A DNA stretch of 64,000 nucleotides from Limnomonas spitsbergensis (taxonomy: Eukaryota; Chlorophyta; Chlorophyceae; Chlamydomonadales). Below are positions 10,601-21,206 of this stretch, in pieces. Location of the stretch: contig JAYJMM010000038.1 in NCBI GenBank assembly GCA_037349105.1, forward strand, positions 2,542,001-2,606,000. The letters run 5' to 3'. The notes under the pieces are model-generated. The model made no database searches. It was not told where the DNA came from and saw only the letters and a program-made list of their open reading frames with translations. Made by a program: the position numbers and the translations under genes. Every line of letters starts with the position of its first letter. Within the stretch, counting starts at the first letter, position 1.

Positions 10601-11869
10601 CAATGCAAGAGTGAGAGTGAGAGGGGCAGTCAGGTACAATGAAAGAGTGAGAGTGAGAGGGGCAGCGAGGGGCAATGCAAGAGTGAGAGTGAGAGGGGCA
10701 GTCAGGGACAATGCAAGAGTGAGTGAGAGGGGCAATCGGGGACAATGCAAGAGTGGGAGTGAGAGGGGCAGTCAGGTACAATGAAAGAGTGAGAGTGAGA
10801 GGGGCAGCGAGGGGCAATGCAAGAGTGAGAGTGAGAGGGGCAGCGAGGGGCAATGCAAGAGTGAGAGTGAGAGGGGCAGTCAGGTACAATGAAAGAGTGA
10901 GAGTGAGAGGGGCAGCGAGGGGCAATGCAAGAGTGAGAGTGAGAGGGGCAGCGAGGGGCAATGCAAGAGTGAGAGTGAGAGGGGCAGTCAGGTACAATGA
11001 AAGAGTGAGAGTGAGAGGGGCAGCGAGGGGCAATGCAAGAGTGAGAGTGAGAGGGGCAGCGAGGGGCAATGCAAGAGTGAGAGTGAGAGGGGCAGTCAGG
11101 TACAATGAAAGAGTGAGAGTGAGAGGGGCAGCGAGGGGCAATGCAAGAGAGAGAGTGAGAGGGGCAGTCAGGGACAATGCAAGAGTGAGTGAGAGGGGCA
11201 ATCGGGGACACTGCAAGAGTGGGAGTGAGAGGGGCAGCCAGGGACAATGCAAGAGTGAGAGGGAGAGGGACAGTCAGGGACAATGCAAGAGTGAGAGTGA
11301 GAGGGGCAGTGAGGGACAATGTAAGAGTGAGAGTGAGAGGGACAGTCAGGGACAATGAAAAATTGAGAGTGAGAAGGACAGTCAGGGGCAATGCAATTGG
11401 ATGAGGTCGCCCGTCCAGGCCCCTGACCGACAGCAAGAATCGCCCGGCCCGGACATACTGAGGCTGACAGTTTACTTATTTGAGAAGATAAGTGGAATCT
11501 GAACGCCTCAAACTAGTTTTAAATTATATTTAAATGTAAAAGTACAAAGAATACCAGTGAGCTAGTTTTTTTAATTAAAAAAACATTCCGGTAACGTGCA
11601 CCGGTTTGTAATAAAATGTGAACTTCTTTAGTTTTTCAGGACCGAGAGCTCTTAGGCTGATAAATTTTGTCATCATACCATGCTGGTGCCTCAAAATTAC
11701 TTAAAACAACAACAGCAGGATTCATACCTGGATCCATAATTACAAATCCTCACCGCTTGATTCTCAAAGCCGATAACTCTGTGGCCGGGCCGATGAAGCC
11801 CTCCACCTCGTCATCAAACTCATCGTACTCCTCGCCCGCCTCGTCAACAGGAATGCCGTCATCCCCGGA
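4690..11869 (-). CDS. Unrecognised multi-exon protein with pentapeptide-like repeats
   Basis: Gene model built from five minus-strand exons with matching phase: 11754-11869, 9291-9955, 7934-8073, 6112-6278 and 4690-4821. Exon 1 is acidic (D-E-F-D-D-E-V-E-G-F). Exon 2 starts at a strong acceptor (CTTTCCCCCCATAG) and ends at GG|GTAAGT. It holds about twenty five-residue steps of the type A-G-F-N-A / A-G-F-D-A (DNA about 9640-9872), then an R/E-rich tail. Exon 3 contains S-N-E-Q-L-L-Q-D-F-F-D-R-E; exon 4 is S/R-rich after acceptor TTCCCCACAG; exon 5 contains F-A-D-M-R-M-G-P-K-G-K. Pentapeptide repeats normally form a right-handed beta-helix, but the usual A-D/N-L/F pattern is altered here (G before F), so that fold is uncertain. 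The 5' end probably continues to 13381 and the 3' end may be 3656. The 4690-4821 segment also reads well on the plus strand. I do not recognise the family. Confidence 0.5.
4822..5650. repeat. Diverged duplications
   Basis: 4822-4980 holds degenerate copies of the segment around 4811-4835 (GGGGCCCTACCATGG against GGGGCCCTGCCAGGG), with TTAGGG-type sequence. A block at about 5098-5280 (CATCCAAGGCAGATTTAAG, then GATAAAAGAGAGG) is repeated at about 5450-5600. No gene seen. Confidence 0.6.
5657..5815. repeat. 26-bp minisatellite, about six copies
   Basis: Units of 26 bp built on TTTGTGATGGCTGACCAGCG followed by GTCTCG or a variant. Confidence 0.9.
6720..7933. repeat. 14-bp minisatellite with a higher-order repeat, inside an intron
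   Basis: Long array of GCATGGCATTGGCT units (14 bp), interrupted about every 300-350 bp by a segment of about 48 bp that copies the 3' end of the exon at 7934-8073. Copies are at about 6977-7024, 7330-7376 and 7628-7675. Because 14 is not divisible by three, all six frames stay open and give false proteins of the W-H-W-L-H-G-I-G and Q-C-H-A-A-N-A-M types. Confidence 0.9.
8595..9045. repeat. Dispersed elements plus a GGATCCATG array
   Basis: 8690-8785 is a copy of an element ending GCGCCGTTACC, also found at 14125-14262 and 14415-14510. 8597-8645 and 8955-9045 resemble a second dispersed element (see 42464-42590). Between them, 8815-8905 is a short array of GGATCCATG-type units. All lie in an intron of the pentapeptide-repeat gene. 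Confidence 0.6.
9956..11753. repeat. 36-bp minisatellite filling an intron
   Basis: From about 9961 to 11395 the intron consists of 36-bp units built on GAGAGTGAGAGGGGCAG with alternating GTCAGGTACAATGAAA and CGAGGGGCAATGCAA endings, partly organised as about 108-bp trimers. The 36-bp period keeps frames open on both strands. The remaining 350 bp up to the donor at 11753 is AT-rich with no gene. Confidence 0.85.
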
Positions 11870-12368
11870 CTAGGTAAGGGGCAAGGGGCAAGGGAGTGAG
11901 GATAAAGGGTTTAGGACTGAAATGCCTACAGGTCCTTATCAGAGGCACAGTTTAGGTTAAGGGGTTTAAGGTTTAGATCTGCGATGCCTCCAGAACCTTG
12001 TCGGCGTCCTGGTCTAAAGGGAAAGGTGTATGTCAAGGGTCTAGGGTTCAGGGACAAGTGCTGCGACGCCTTGAATTCCCTTTCAGCTGCTGAAATTCAA
12101 ATTGAAAATTGGAAATGTTGGTGACCTGACCAGGGAAGTGTCAATTAAGCGAGTTGTTAGTTTGAGCTGCAAATGGACTCCTCCTGTGTGCCAGATATGA
12201 ACGCCGGATGCTACATGGATGTGCTGCGCCCGGTGTACGCCAGGGGTGCGCCAGATGTACCACACACATAGCACGCATGCAGTACGTCAGATGTACACCT
12301 GGCGTTGCATGAAGGCGGTATGTCGCGGTATTGAGCACCAACTAGGGATTATTAGTTTTTAATCGCAC
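11870..12368. other. Intronic or intergenic, weak repeats
   Basis: Contains TTTAGG-type degenerate repeats, three related GGCATCGCAG-like segments (about 11915, 11985 and 12060) and a short GGTGCGCCAGATGTACAC repeat near 12240-12300. A small exon joining the coding segments on either side could be hidden here; I could not place one. Confidence 0.4.
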
Positions 12369-12585
12369 CTGGGTTCCCAATCAAAGACCACTGCCCATTA
12401 TGCAAATACGATCGGGCTTTTAGGCAAAGGGACTGGACAAGTGAAACGTCTGAAGAAAAGTATGCATGTGACATGGTTTTGATGAGAAAGCTGGCATTCA
12501 AGACAGCAAGGACTGTCATCTTTTGATACCAGAAGTCACTCCTGAGAACCTCAGCATCCAAGTGGCTGAGCAGTGCAACTCGAGG
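12369..12585 (-). CDS. Candidate coding exon, unrecognised
   Basis: An open minus-strand segment of normal composition (hydrophobic, with D-F-W-Y-Q-K and S-Y-L-H-N-G-Q-W) bounded by a possible acceptor TTGCAG at 12586-12591 and a donor CCAG|GTGCG at 12369. The acceptor phase fits the exon at 13271-13381, but the donor phase does not fit the exon at 11754-11869 directly, so an intermediate exon would be needed. The open frame actually extends to 12696 and another acceptor (CCCTCAG near 12663) is possible. No domain recognised. Confidence 0.35.
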
Positions 12586-12879
12586 CTGCAACTTATTTGC
12601 ACTCAAGTGACAGACATGGGGCAGCACAATGTCACGAAGTACATCCCAGCGATGTGTAGCTAAAAATCCTGAGGGAGCCACGCGTTTTGGGAGCAAAAGG
12701 AGTTCTGCAAGCGTGTGAAATCAGGCGTGGGAGGCACAGAGGCTGCAGGTCCCAAGTGCTTACGTAGAAAAGAAAGGGGTTGGAGGGTTGCCATAAAGTG
12801 GAGTTTGCATGGGGTGGAGTGGTTTGCAAGGGATTGGAGAATGGGAGGGAGCAAGTTGCAGGAGAAGGGCAAAAGGAGG

Positions 12880-13100
12880 GGCAAAAGGAGGGACAGGGAG
12901 AGGCAAGAGAAGGGCGAAAGGAGGGGCAGGAGGGGCAGGGAGGGGCGGGGGCAGAGAGAGGCGGGGAGGGGCAGGGAGGGGCGGGGAGGGGCAGGGAGGG
13001 GCAGGGAGGGGCAGTGAGGGGCAGTGAGGGGCGGGGAGGGGCAGGGAGGGGCAGGGAGGGGCGGGGAGGGGCAGGGAGGGGCGGGGGTAGAGAGGGGCAG
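12880..13100. repeat. G-rich minisatellite (GGGGAGGGGCAGG type)
   Basis: Ten-base units of GGGGCAGGGA / GGGGCGGGGA. The purine-rich strand could form G-quadruplex or triplex structures. Frames are open on both strands and are not genes. Two copies of CAG|GTGGGAGCTGCAA-like sequence (near 13145-13165 and 13200-13215, minus strand) follow the exon at 13271. Confidence 0.8.
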
Positions 13101-13270
13101 GAGAAGGGCAAAGGATGGGGCGAAAGGAGAGGCGCGGGCAGAGGGGATATTGCAGCTCCCACCTGCATCGGTAGCCAGGGAGGGGCAGGGGGGGGGGGAC
13201 GTTGCAGCTCCTACCTACTGCCACCAAAAATAATGGAGCAGGGGGACAAGAGGAGGTCAACGGATCCCAC

Positions 13271-13381
13271 CTGCTTCTGTCGTCCGGCGAACTTTGTCGT
13301 GAATGGGACTCTTCTTGTCGTGCATCGGATCTTGGGCAGCGGCGACGTCAGCTTCCGAGGGATTTCTTTTTCTACAACTGC
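13271..13381 (-). CDS. Probable internal exon (37 codons), upstream part of the pentapeptide-repeat gene
   Basis: Minus-strand exon between a textbook acceptor (CCGACCCACCAACAG) and a textbook donor (CAGAAGCAG|GTGGGA), 111 bp, phase 0 at both ends. It encodes a basic peptide starting A-V-V-E-K-E-I-P-R-K-L and ending F-A-G-R-Q-K-Q. It has the same strand as the exons at 4690-11869 and is probably the same gene, but the link through 12.4 kb is not closed. Two further donor-like copies follow it in the intron. No family recognised. Confidence 0.5.
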
Positions 13382-13458
13382 CTGTTGGTGGGTCGGAGGA
13401 GGCAAGGGTCAGGGTTTGGCTCCAGAGTGGTGTGTTTCTCCTTGGAGGACCGTCTTCT

Positions 13459-13761
13459 GACTGGACTGGACTGGACTGGACTGGTCTGGACTGGACTGGA
13501 CTGGACTGGACTGGACTGGACTGGACTGGACTGGTCTGGACTGGACTGGACTGGACTGGACTGGACTGGACTGGACTGGACTGGACTGGACTGGACTGGA
13601 CTGGACTGGACTGGACTGGACTGGACTGGACTGGACTGGACTGGACTGGACTGGACTGGACTGGACTGGACTGGACTGGACTGGACTGGACTGGACTGGA
13701 CTGGACTGGACTGGACTGGACTGGACTGGACTGGACTGGACTGGACTGGACTGGACTGGAC
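13459..13761. repeat. (CTGGA)n pentanucleotide array, about 300 bp
   Basis: Almost perfect CTGGA repeat with two CTGGT variants near 13480 and 13530. It encodes L-D-W-T-G on one strand and S-P-V-Q-S on the other in all frames; neither is a gene. It lies just upstream of the coding exon at 13271-13381. Confidence 0.95.
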
Positions 13762-14124
13762 TCCGACGTTTCCCGAAGGTTGTGAAGTTGAGGATTCTTG
13801 GCATCTCTCGATGCAACTTACTGTTGCAGGTGGTTTGGTTTGGTCTCTGGAGCCCGTCCCCTGTCTTCCTCGTTTTCTGGTTTCTTCCCGGTTCGCTCTG
13901 CCTGGCCCTTTTTCAAAAGGCTGTGGGTGGTTGCGTCAACTTCGTAAGGACAACTTAAAACCCGAAAGAAGTTTCTGCCCCTTGGCTGAAGAGCCAAAGA
14001 GTAAGGCTTTCATCAGGTCGAATAGCTTTTGAATCTGATGAGGATGAGGGTATGACAGGGGTGTTGCCTTCAGGGTCTTAGGCAGCATCTGCGTCAGCTC
14101 TCTCTACGGTTCTTTCTTTTTAGA

Positions 14125-14665
14125 AAGAAGGGAAGAAAGCTACGCCCCGTGGGGATCGTGAGATTTAAGGGTCTTTTAAGAGTTGGGGGAAGAAGCGTAG
14201 CCCCCTTTGGGGGCCAACAGCGCAGCCTGGGCCGAAGCCACATCCGCGCCGTTACCGTTTTCCTTTTATATCAGTCTACTGATGGGCCATGCAAATCGGG
14301 TACCAAGGTTGGCCTCAAGTCAAACAGTAGAAAATAGAGTGATGCAAAAAAGTGAGAAAATAAGGTGAGGAAGGAGAGGGGCTGACAGGGTTGTTTCGAC
14401 CCTGGCTGTGCCAAAGAAAGAAAGAAAGGAAGAAAGCTACGCCCTATTTGGGCGTGGAGGTTAAGGAAACAACGCAGCTTGGGGCCGTAGCCACATCCGC
14501 GCCGTAACCAAACAAACGAACGCTGTGCCACACCGAGGCCCTCTCCGCCGCATTGTTTATTTCACTGAATCAGACCACCTTTGGCAGGCCGCTGGGCAGC
14601 CGCCACGAGGTCAAACAAGACCAACCTTGACCAGCCTAGGGCCTGTGGTCCAAGCAGCAGGGCCT
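14125..14665. repeat. Dispersed-element cluster
   Basis: Two copies (14125-14262 and 14415-14510) of an element with AGAAAG runs, GCTACGCCC, CGCAGC, GCCACATCCGCGCCGT and TAACC/TTACC, followed at 14583-14665 by a second element type. The same pairing occurs at 8.6-9.0 kb, which suggests one composite short interspersed element. Confidence 0.55.
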
Positions 14666-15139
14666 GCTGCATCAGGCTCCTTTGGCTGCAAGCCGAGCGG
14701 CAAGGCCTGCTGCACTAGGCTCCCATGGCTGCAAGCCATGATGCAGCCGAGCTGTAGCTTAACCACAAGAGAGAAGAAAGAACTACGCGTGCTTTCCAAT
14801 CCTTCCTGATGTTTAACGGGTCCCTAGGTATAGGCGATTATACCTACCCGCACGGGATACGCACATTCTTCCCCGTGTCACCCGCAATTGTTGACCCATC
14901 ACTCGACGGTACCTCAGTCATCTTTTGCTGAACCAAACTTCATTTCTTTCTTGAAATATTGGTTGTAATGAAAGGAACATGAAGTGTTTTAGATATGCTA
15001 GGTTGTACTACCATATTACAAAGTCCTGGCTTTACATAATATATAATTATATAAAGCATAGCTGGCTGCACCACACCGACCTTGGTTGGGGATGGAGGAG
15101 ACTGGGCTGCTTTCTCCTCGTCCTCCTCCGGGGTCGTCC
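14666..15139. other. No gene seen
   Basis: Mixed sequence with a short GGCTGCAAGCC duplication near 14690-14740 and an AT-rich part near 15030. No supported gene. Confidence 0.4.
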
Positions 15140-15352
15140 TGTACGGGTGGGGTGTGTGGGTGGGGTGTATGGGTGGGGTGTATGGGTGGGGTGTATGGGT
15201 AGGGTGTATGGGTGGGGTGTATGGGTGGGGTGTGTGGGTGGGGTGTATGGGTAGGGTGTATGGGTGGGGTGTATGGGTGGGGTGTATGGGTGGGGTGTAT
15301 GTGTAGGGTGTATGGGTGGGGTTTATGGGTGGGGTTTATGGGTGGGGTTTCC
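15140..15352. repeat. 13-bp minisatellite
   Basis: Units of GGGTGGGGTGTAT with variants, period 13, so all frames are open. Confidence 0.9.
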
Positions 15353-17687
15353 AGGGTGCAGGATTTACGATATGGGGTCAAGCTCCTGAGCCACATACCT
15401 TGTCTAAAGGCCTACCTTGTTTATGGGCCTGCCTTGATTATGGGCCTGTCTTTGCTGGGGGGAGTAAGGTTTTAGCATCTTAAGCCCTCAGCTTTGTGTG
15501 GACTGTTGGCATGCCTTTGTGGGGACCACCTGGCAAGATCCACCCAGATCCAAGCTTGGTCCATAAAAATATTAAAATAACATTCGAGGTCCGCTGAATG
15601 CTGGCTATGGAACCCACTCCCGAGGTGCGTAAGAATGAGTGTCTAAAGTCTCGGGAGAGCCTGGAAAGGCTTCAGGCAGGTCAACATCCAGTGCTAACGG
15701 CACAAACTGCTTCGTCCGTCACCTTTCCGTGCGTCACCTTTTTCGTGTGTCACACACAAATGATTTCATCTCACTGTCCATTTCAGGGACGAGCCCCTCA
15801 AGCACCCCACATTGCGCCTTGCAATGACACGGGGAAGAATGCGCGTATCCTGTACGGGAAGGTCTTATCGCCTATACCTACTATACTACCTAGGGATCTG
15901 TTTAACATCAGGAGGGATTGGAAACCGCACGTAGTTCTTACTTCTGATGTTTTACGCCTTGGTCGGTCCGCCTCATGGCCGTCCCTGCCATCCTTCCTCT
16001 ATCACGAAATGCCAATGACATTGAGAGATCCGATTCCCCATCTATGGTGCTCAAACCCAGTGCACGCCTAGGGCCGGGTAATGTGGGCGGAAAGCAGGTC
16101 ATGCTAGCCATGACATGGCTTAACCTATTCCATCCTATCTACCGCCCTGTTGGCCTCCTGCTTTCACAAATGAAACCCTCTGTCGTGGATTTTGTTGATG
16201 ATATTTGAAATTCCATTTCCCCAGAGAGCTATCCTACTCCATCCTACTGCCTTGCTGGCCTCCTGCTTTCACAGATGAAACCATCTGTCATGGATTTTGT
16301 TGATGACATTTGAAATTCCATTTCCCCAGAGAGCTATCCTACTCCATCCTACTGCCTTGCTGGCCTCCTGCTTTCACAGATGAAACCATCTGTCATGGAT
16401 TTTGTTGATGACATTTGAAAATCCATTTCCCCAGAGAGCTATCCTACTCCATCCTACTGCCTTGCTGGCCTGCTTTCACAAATGAAACCCTCTCTCATGG
16501 AAATTCTGATGACATTCGAAAACTCCTCCCCCCAAATGAAGTATTCTCCTCCATCCTACCGGCAATATTGCCCTCCTGTACCTCATGTCGTGCCTTCATC
16601 CCCTCTCAAAGAGATTCTGATGACATTTGGGGGGGAAAACTCCCCCCCCCTCCAACTATCCGAATCGATCCTACTGCTTGTACATCCCAACTATCCTACA
16701 ACCGATCCTCTCATATATACCTGTGTATCCTGCTGCACTTCTATTCTACGACTTGATTCACCCAATCCCATCAAATTTCTGACACTTAGATTCCGCCCCC
16801 CTCCCGTACCCTACCCAATCTATCATGTTCATGCCATATCCTGTTTTCATGCCCTCTCACCGAATCCCGATGACCTTCCCGAACTTGCCCCAGGTGCTTG
16901 TCTTCTTCTCGGGGTTTCTGTCACAGGAGGGCAGGCAGGTGAGATAAAAGGGGGGTGGAAAACAGATTGAGAGCTTTTTTTAGAGTCTTATAATAGGGAT
17001 TTGTATGTTCGTTATGGGTTTTTTCATGTGCGAGGTGGTGCATGGGCGTTCTCTGTAGGTGGTTTCCTTGTCACGTTGATCCCGATAACCAACGAGACCA
17101 TCCACGCGCAAGGGACTTTGCCAGGCAACGACGCTACGCAGGGAAACGTGAGGTGCCGGATGAACAGTGTGGCATGGGGCAAGGCTGCGTTCATACCGTG
17201 GCTATCAGAGAGAACCAGGATCAGATGAATTGTAGTGGCGGGTGCATTTCAGCTACATTTCAGCTACTCTTTCAGCTACATCCCGGCCTGAGGCAGCAGG
17301 TTCCGGGTGCAGCAACTTCCACTGCTTGAGCCACCGACTGAAGTTCAACCATGGCTATTTCCCTATTGCCCCCCCCCCCCCCAAATTGCTCCAGGGCAAG
17401 CTCCTATGCATTTTTGACAACCAGAATGGATCGGCCCGCCTGAAACATCAGATCGGGCCATAAGGCAAATTATTCTGAACTTCCAATGTGTATCGCCTGG
17501 GCAAAGAAAAAATCTTTGGGTGGGCCCCCGCACAGAAATTGGTTGCGACAGGGGTCGTACATTGGTACATGGCAGGCAAGGAACATTTGTTATCTAGTAG
17601 AGAGCATACGTGTTCCGGTGGGGTAAGACAAGGGGGGGTCGGCCTTGGGGGACCAAAAGTAATGGAGGAGGCCCCCCTTGGTAAGGC
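15353..17687. other. No supported gene; about 105-bp tandem repeat inside
   Basis: Within this stretch, about 16155-16500 holds four copies of a 105-bp unit containing CTATCCTACTCCATCCTACTGCC (copies at about 16229, 16334 and 16439) and TTTGTTGATGACATTTGAAA. A few plus-strand frames of 75-160 codons exist but lack splice or family support. Confidence 0.45.
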
Positions 17688-18835
17688 TCACTCTGAATCC
17701 AAGCCCTGCTGCAGCTGGTTGAGCTCCGTCTGAGCTTGCATGATGAGCTGGTACACCTGCAGGGCATGCCGAGGCAAGGGGCGCTAAAGGGCAGGCCATT
17801 GATGCACCTTGTACAGTAAAAGCTTAGCGGGGTACGCAAACATGTGGGAGATCAAGGAGGTCCCATCAGAGCCAGGTTCGGTAACAAGGCATGGGTCGAT
17901 GAATCGCAGGCTGTTGAGACCTTGCACCGTCAAAGATAAGCGAGGTGCGCAAATATAATGGAGGTCAGGGAGGTCCCATCAGAGCCAGGGTCAGTTACAA
18001 GGCATGGGTCGATGAATCGCAGGCCGTTCATAACAACATATGAAGATGTTCTCATCAAAAGTAGTGTCAGGTAAACGACATACAGTAGGGCACAACAGGA
18101 AAAGCCTTGAAATATCAGCCATGGGATTCCGAGCAGCCTTTGGCGACACCTACCATGCCCTGAGCTAGGGTGCTCAGTGCCTTGCTTTTAGCAAGCTGAG
18201 CCATGCTCATCCACGCACGGGACCCACCACATCATTGATCAGTAATGAAGGCCTTGCAGCGTATGCCGGTGCATGCGGCGCGTGCTGCATGACCCGCTTT
18301 AAAGAACCTGGGCCATGTATGAATGCGATGGGACCCATGTCTCCGTCTGACAAGCATGGAAAGCCTGATGGCCATGCAGCGTATGCCGGCACATGCGGCG
18401 CATGCTGCATGCCCCATTACAAACAACTTGAACCATGCAGTGCATGCATGCATTGGGACCCACCTCCTCATTGACAAGAATGGAAGGTTTGCTGACGACT
18501 TTATTGAGGGCCGCGCATGCGGTGCGTGCCGCGCTCCCTGCTGGCGCCCTCGCTGCGCTCCTTCTTGCCGCTACTGCTGCCGCCCGGTTGACCGCTGTTG
18601 CTGCTCGGTTGCTGCTGCTGTCACTGTCGCTGCTACTACTACTGCTCACGTCCTTGTAATGCGCTTTAAGATTTCCAGCAATCTCCGAGGCAAGGATGCC
18701 GGAGAGCTGCATGTGGGATAACAGGGCAGCATCGACTTTGGCCGCTTGCGCTGCGGTCAGAGATTGCACGTTCGAATCGTGGCCTCGATAGCGCTCCGTC
18801 GCCTCGCGCCGGTTGAGGCAGCTGAGGTTCGACAT
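17688..18835 (-). CDS. Small coiled-coil protein, three exons, about 160 aa, unrecognised
   Basis: Minus-strand gene with exons 18464-18835, 18154-18195 and 17688-17756, all phase 0 with GT-AG introns. The start is the ATG at 18835; the frame upstream lacks another ATG. Exon 1 (124 codons) contains L-N-R-R-E-A-T-E-R-Y, a helical stretch, a run of S and D, and an alanine/arginine-rich stretch. Exon 2 (14 codons) and exon 3 (22 codons plus TGA) together read as one heptad-patterned helix ending Q-L-Q-Q-G-L-D-S-E. This suggests a small, helical, complex-forming protein; I recognise no family. The tiny exons are supported by phase and by the continuous helix. The 3' end of exon 1 is copied twice in the intron (about 18331-18372 and 18220-18262); the second copy keeps GTGGGT. 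Another duplication lies at 17853-17913 and 17967-18030. Confidence 0.5.
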
Positions 18836-19261
18836 TGTGCGAGAAGGCTGCCGGTGAATCTGCTTATGTCCTCGCTGCAATTGGTGGCCTTGTTTGTGTA
18901 TATTTGTTAGTTTCAGTACCTAGGTGGTAGGAAGGACGGGGACGTGGAAGAGTTCCGCACTGCAGAGGAGGTGGCGTGAATCCTCGCGTGAACAATCACA
19001 GCACCGTACGGCGTACGGCCACTAGATACACGCGAGTACGATACTGTAGTACAGAGCACACTTGATAAACTAGAAAGAGCTCAAAACGGTGTCGAATTTA
19101 GAGAATGCCTGGTTCTCAGGTATCTCTTGACACAACAAAGCCGTCTGCCTCATCCAACGTTCCCTCCACAGAGGCACAATGAGTGGTATGTTCACGATTA
19201 TGGATGCAGCACCAGCTACATCTCTCCCACTTCTAGGCGTCTATGACATCCGTATCCCGCA
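18836..19261. other. No gene seen; upstream region of the coiled-coil gene
   Basis: Contains the probable promoter of the gene starting at 18835, but I see no clear TATA or other element. Confidence 0.3.
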
Positions 19262-19873
19262 ATGGCGCAATGGATGCTTCCCGCTGTTCCCCCTGCCACA
19301 CTCTGCCGACTTCATCCTGATCTCCTCTTAGTTGAAGGCCTTACCATTGTCGATTTCCACAGTTATCCTCCCGTCCGGCTTGCGAACCCTACCTTCCTTC
19401 TTGACCTCCAACACTGTTGTACTAGTTTACAATCCACATTGTTGGGCTCGGGTTTACCTCCAATCTTCAATTATTCTTTCCCACAAATCCTGACGACATG
19501 CAAAATTGGTACATTTGCTTTGCGCCGCTGGATGGACCCTCTAAACCTATCATGGACCCTCTCCCGAGTCCCTACTCCTGCCCCCCACCCTATTCCAAGT
19601 CCGTTACCAGCCCCTGCTACAGAAATCCTGTTCCTGTACCCCAATGTCAACCTCGTCATCATCGGTTGCTCTGGCACTTTCTATAAAGATATCATGCGCC
19701 TCTTTCCAGTCCTTAGTATCCCACCTCTCCACGTCCCCCCACTCCTTAACCAACTAGCAGTTCGCACTGTCAAGTCTGCCTTTTCCATACATCGTCTCCG
19801 ACGTTTCCTTGAAAACAGTGCACCCGACTGCCATCATGCATCTCCCCCTGATCTAATTGACCCACCTTACTAG
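19262..19873 (+). CDS. Hypothetical ORF, 203 aa
   Basis: An uninterrupted frame from ATG to TAG with normal, non-repetitive composition (hydrophobic blocks, a P-x-P-rich middle near residues 105-120, and a basic S-I-H-R-L-R-R-F-L stretch near the C-terminus). No domain recognised. Isolated intronless frames in such repeat-rich DNA are often remnants of retroelements, so a degraded transposon protein is possible. No promoter or splice signal supports expression. Confidence 0.25.
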   Translation: MAQWMLPAVPPATLCRLHPDLLLVEGLTIVDFHSYPPVRLANPTFLLDLQHCCTSLQSTLLGSGLPPIFNYSFPQILTTCKIGTFALRRWMDPLNLSWTLSRVPTPAPHPIPSPLPAPATEILFLYPNVNLVIIGCSGTFYKDIMRLFPVLSIPPLHVPPLLNQLAVRTVKSAFSIHRLRRFLENSAPDCHHASPPDLIDPPY

Positions 19874-21206
19874 CTTACTTAGCCCCTTTCCCCTTCAAGG
19901 GTACCAGTATACAGACCGGGGCTTGGGCGTCTCGTCAACCTGTACTTCCCAAAATCCACGCCGCATTGGCGTTCTCTTTTATTTTCTATGGCTCCTGATT
20001 AATAGGCCGGCGCAATGCCATCTTAGTCTTGAGCTCAAACTAGCTGGCATAGACCTCAGGGGGAAACGATGCTAGCCGCATGGCCCCATTCCACATTGAC
20101 GTTGCCACCGGAGTTGCCAAACAGTACATGACGTGCACATCATGTACAGTTTTCTTTCAAATTTCTTGATTTGTTTATGAAATCGAGAGAAAGGAAGTAA
20201 ATGTGCGATAAAACGTCGTTTTCGAATTGAAATTAGTGCTGTGAATTTTGTCAGGCGTCTCGTCGCACTGGGCAGGTTTTCAGTGGGCGGGTTCAGGGTT
20301 TAGAGGTCGAAAATCGCGGTGATACGCTAACTAATGAGTAATGCAGGAGGGGGGTGATTTTTACTGCATTTACGCGGTGGTACCTTCAGTTATTCGTTTA
20401 ACCAAATCACCCATGACCCGACCATCAGAGCACTACGGTATGCTTTCACTAGGGAAGAGCTCGAGTTGGGAGTCTGTTCATTTGCTCCTGCTCATTTGCT
20501 TTAACAATCCCAACTGCAGTTTAATGTCTTATAAGCTAATTTGTTGTCTTATAAGCTAATACGATGGGGGGGATTATTCATGGTGACATGTCAGAGTGTG
20601 AATACCGGGGGCTAACACTGCCTAGCTTCACAGCGGATCATGGCTACCGGTGCTGCCTTTTTGTGAAAATGCCAGTGAAAAAGTGGCCTTGGCTTCAAAA
20701 TCTAAGGCTTCATTTCCTTGGCTTTTCATATGATTCCTTTACACATAAATCAATAGCCACCAACAGCCTAGCCACATTCATTTGATATCAGCGCACACAA
20801 ATGTTTAAATAGGGCATGAACGCTGGCCATGGAGATCCCAGTCCTAGGCATGCCACGTCAGCAGCTCAAGGCAATACTTGACAGTCAATGAATCCCATCT
20901 GACCCCGCACACTGCGGGCGATCAGCACCTCATCCTCGCTAGATACAGCCATGTTTATTTTGGGGCAGCGCTAAGGCTACAACGCTGGTCCAATACGTTT
21001 CAACCCGAATCAACGTGCAAACCCCTGGTGCAAACTTTATTAATAAAACCCCTCCCTTCCGTTCCTGCTGCATCCATCCCCGCTGCTCTCAGAGCTGCTG
21101 CACCAGCAAACGCCTCTAAAAAAAAGCTTGGGGGGCAGCCACCTCATAGGACCCGATGAGGCCCCTCCTCCCCCACCCAGACTACACGCCGCACTGCACG
21201 GCCATC
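19874..21206. other. Intergenic, near-palindrome at 20124-20147
   Basis: No gene supported. GTACATGACGTG followed by CACATCATGTAC forms a 24-bp near-perfect palindrome at 20124-20147. The rest is AT-richer unique sequence. Confidence 0.4.

Noticed and set aside
9956..11436. Frames of 200-420 codons (S-H-S-C-I-A-P-R-C-P and V-R-V-R-G-A-A-R-G-N-A types)
   Set aside because: They are translations of the intronic 36-bp repeat on both strands.
13202..14032. 276-codon frame with L-D-W-T-G repeats
   Set aside because: It runs through the (CTGGA)n array; the array is open in every frame.
15597..16970. Plus-strand frames of 110-160 codons
   Set aside because: No splice signals, no domain, and partly within a 105-bp tandem repeat.
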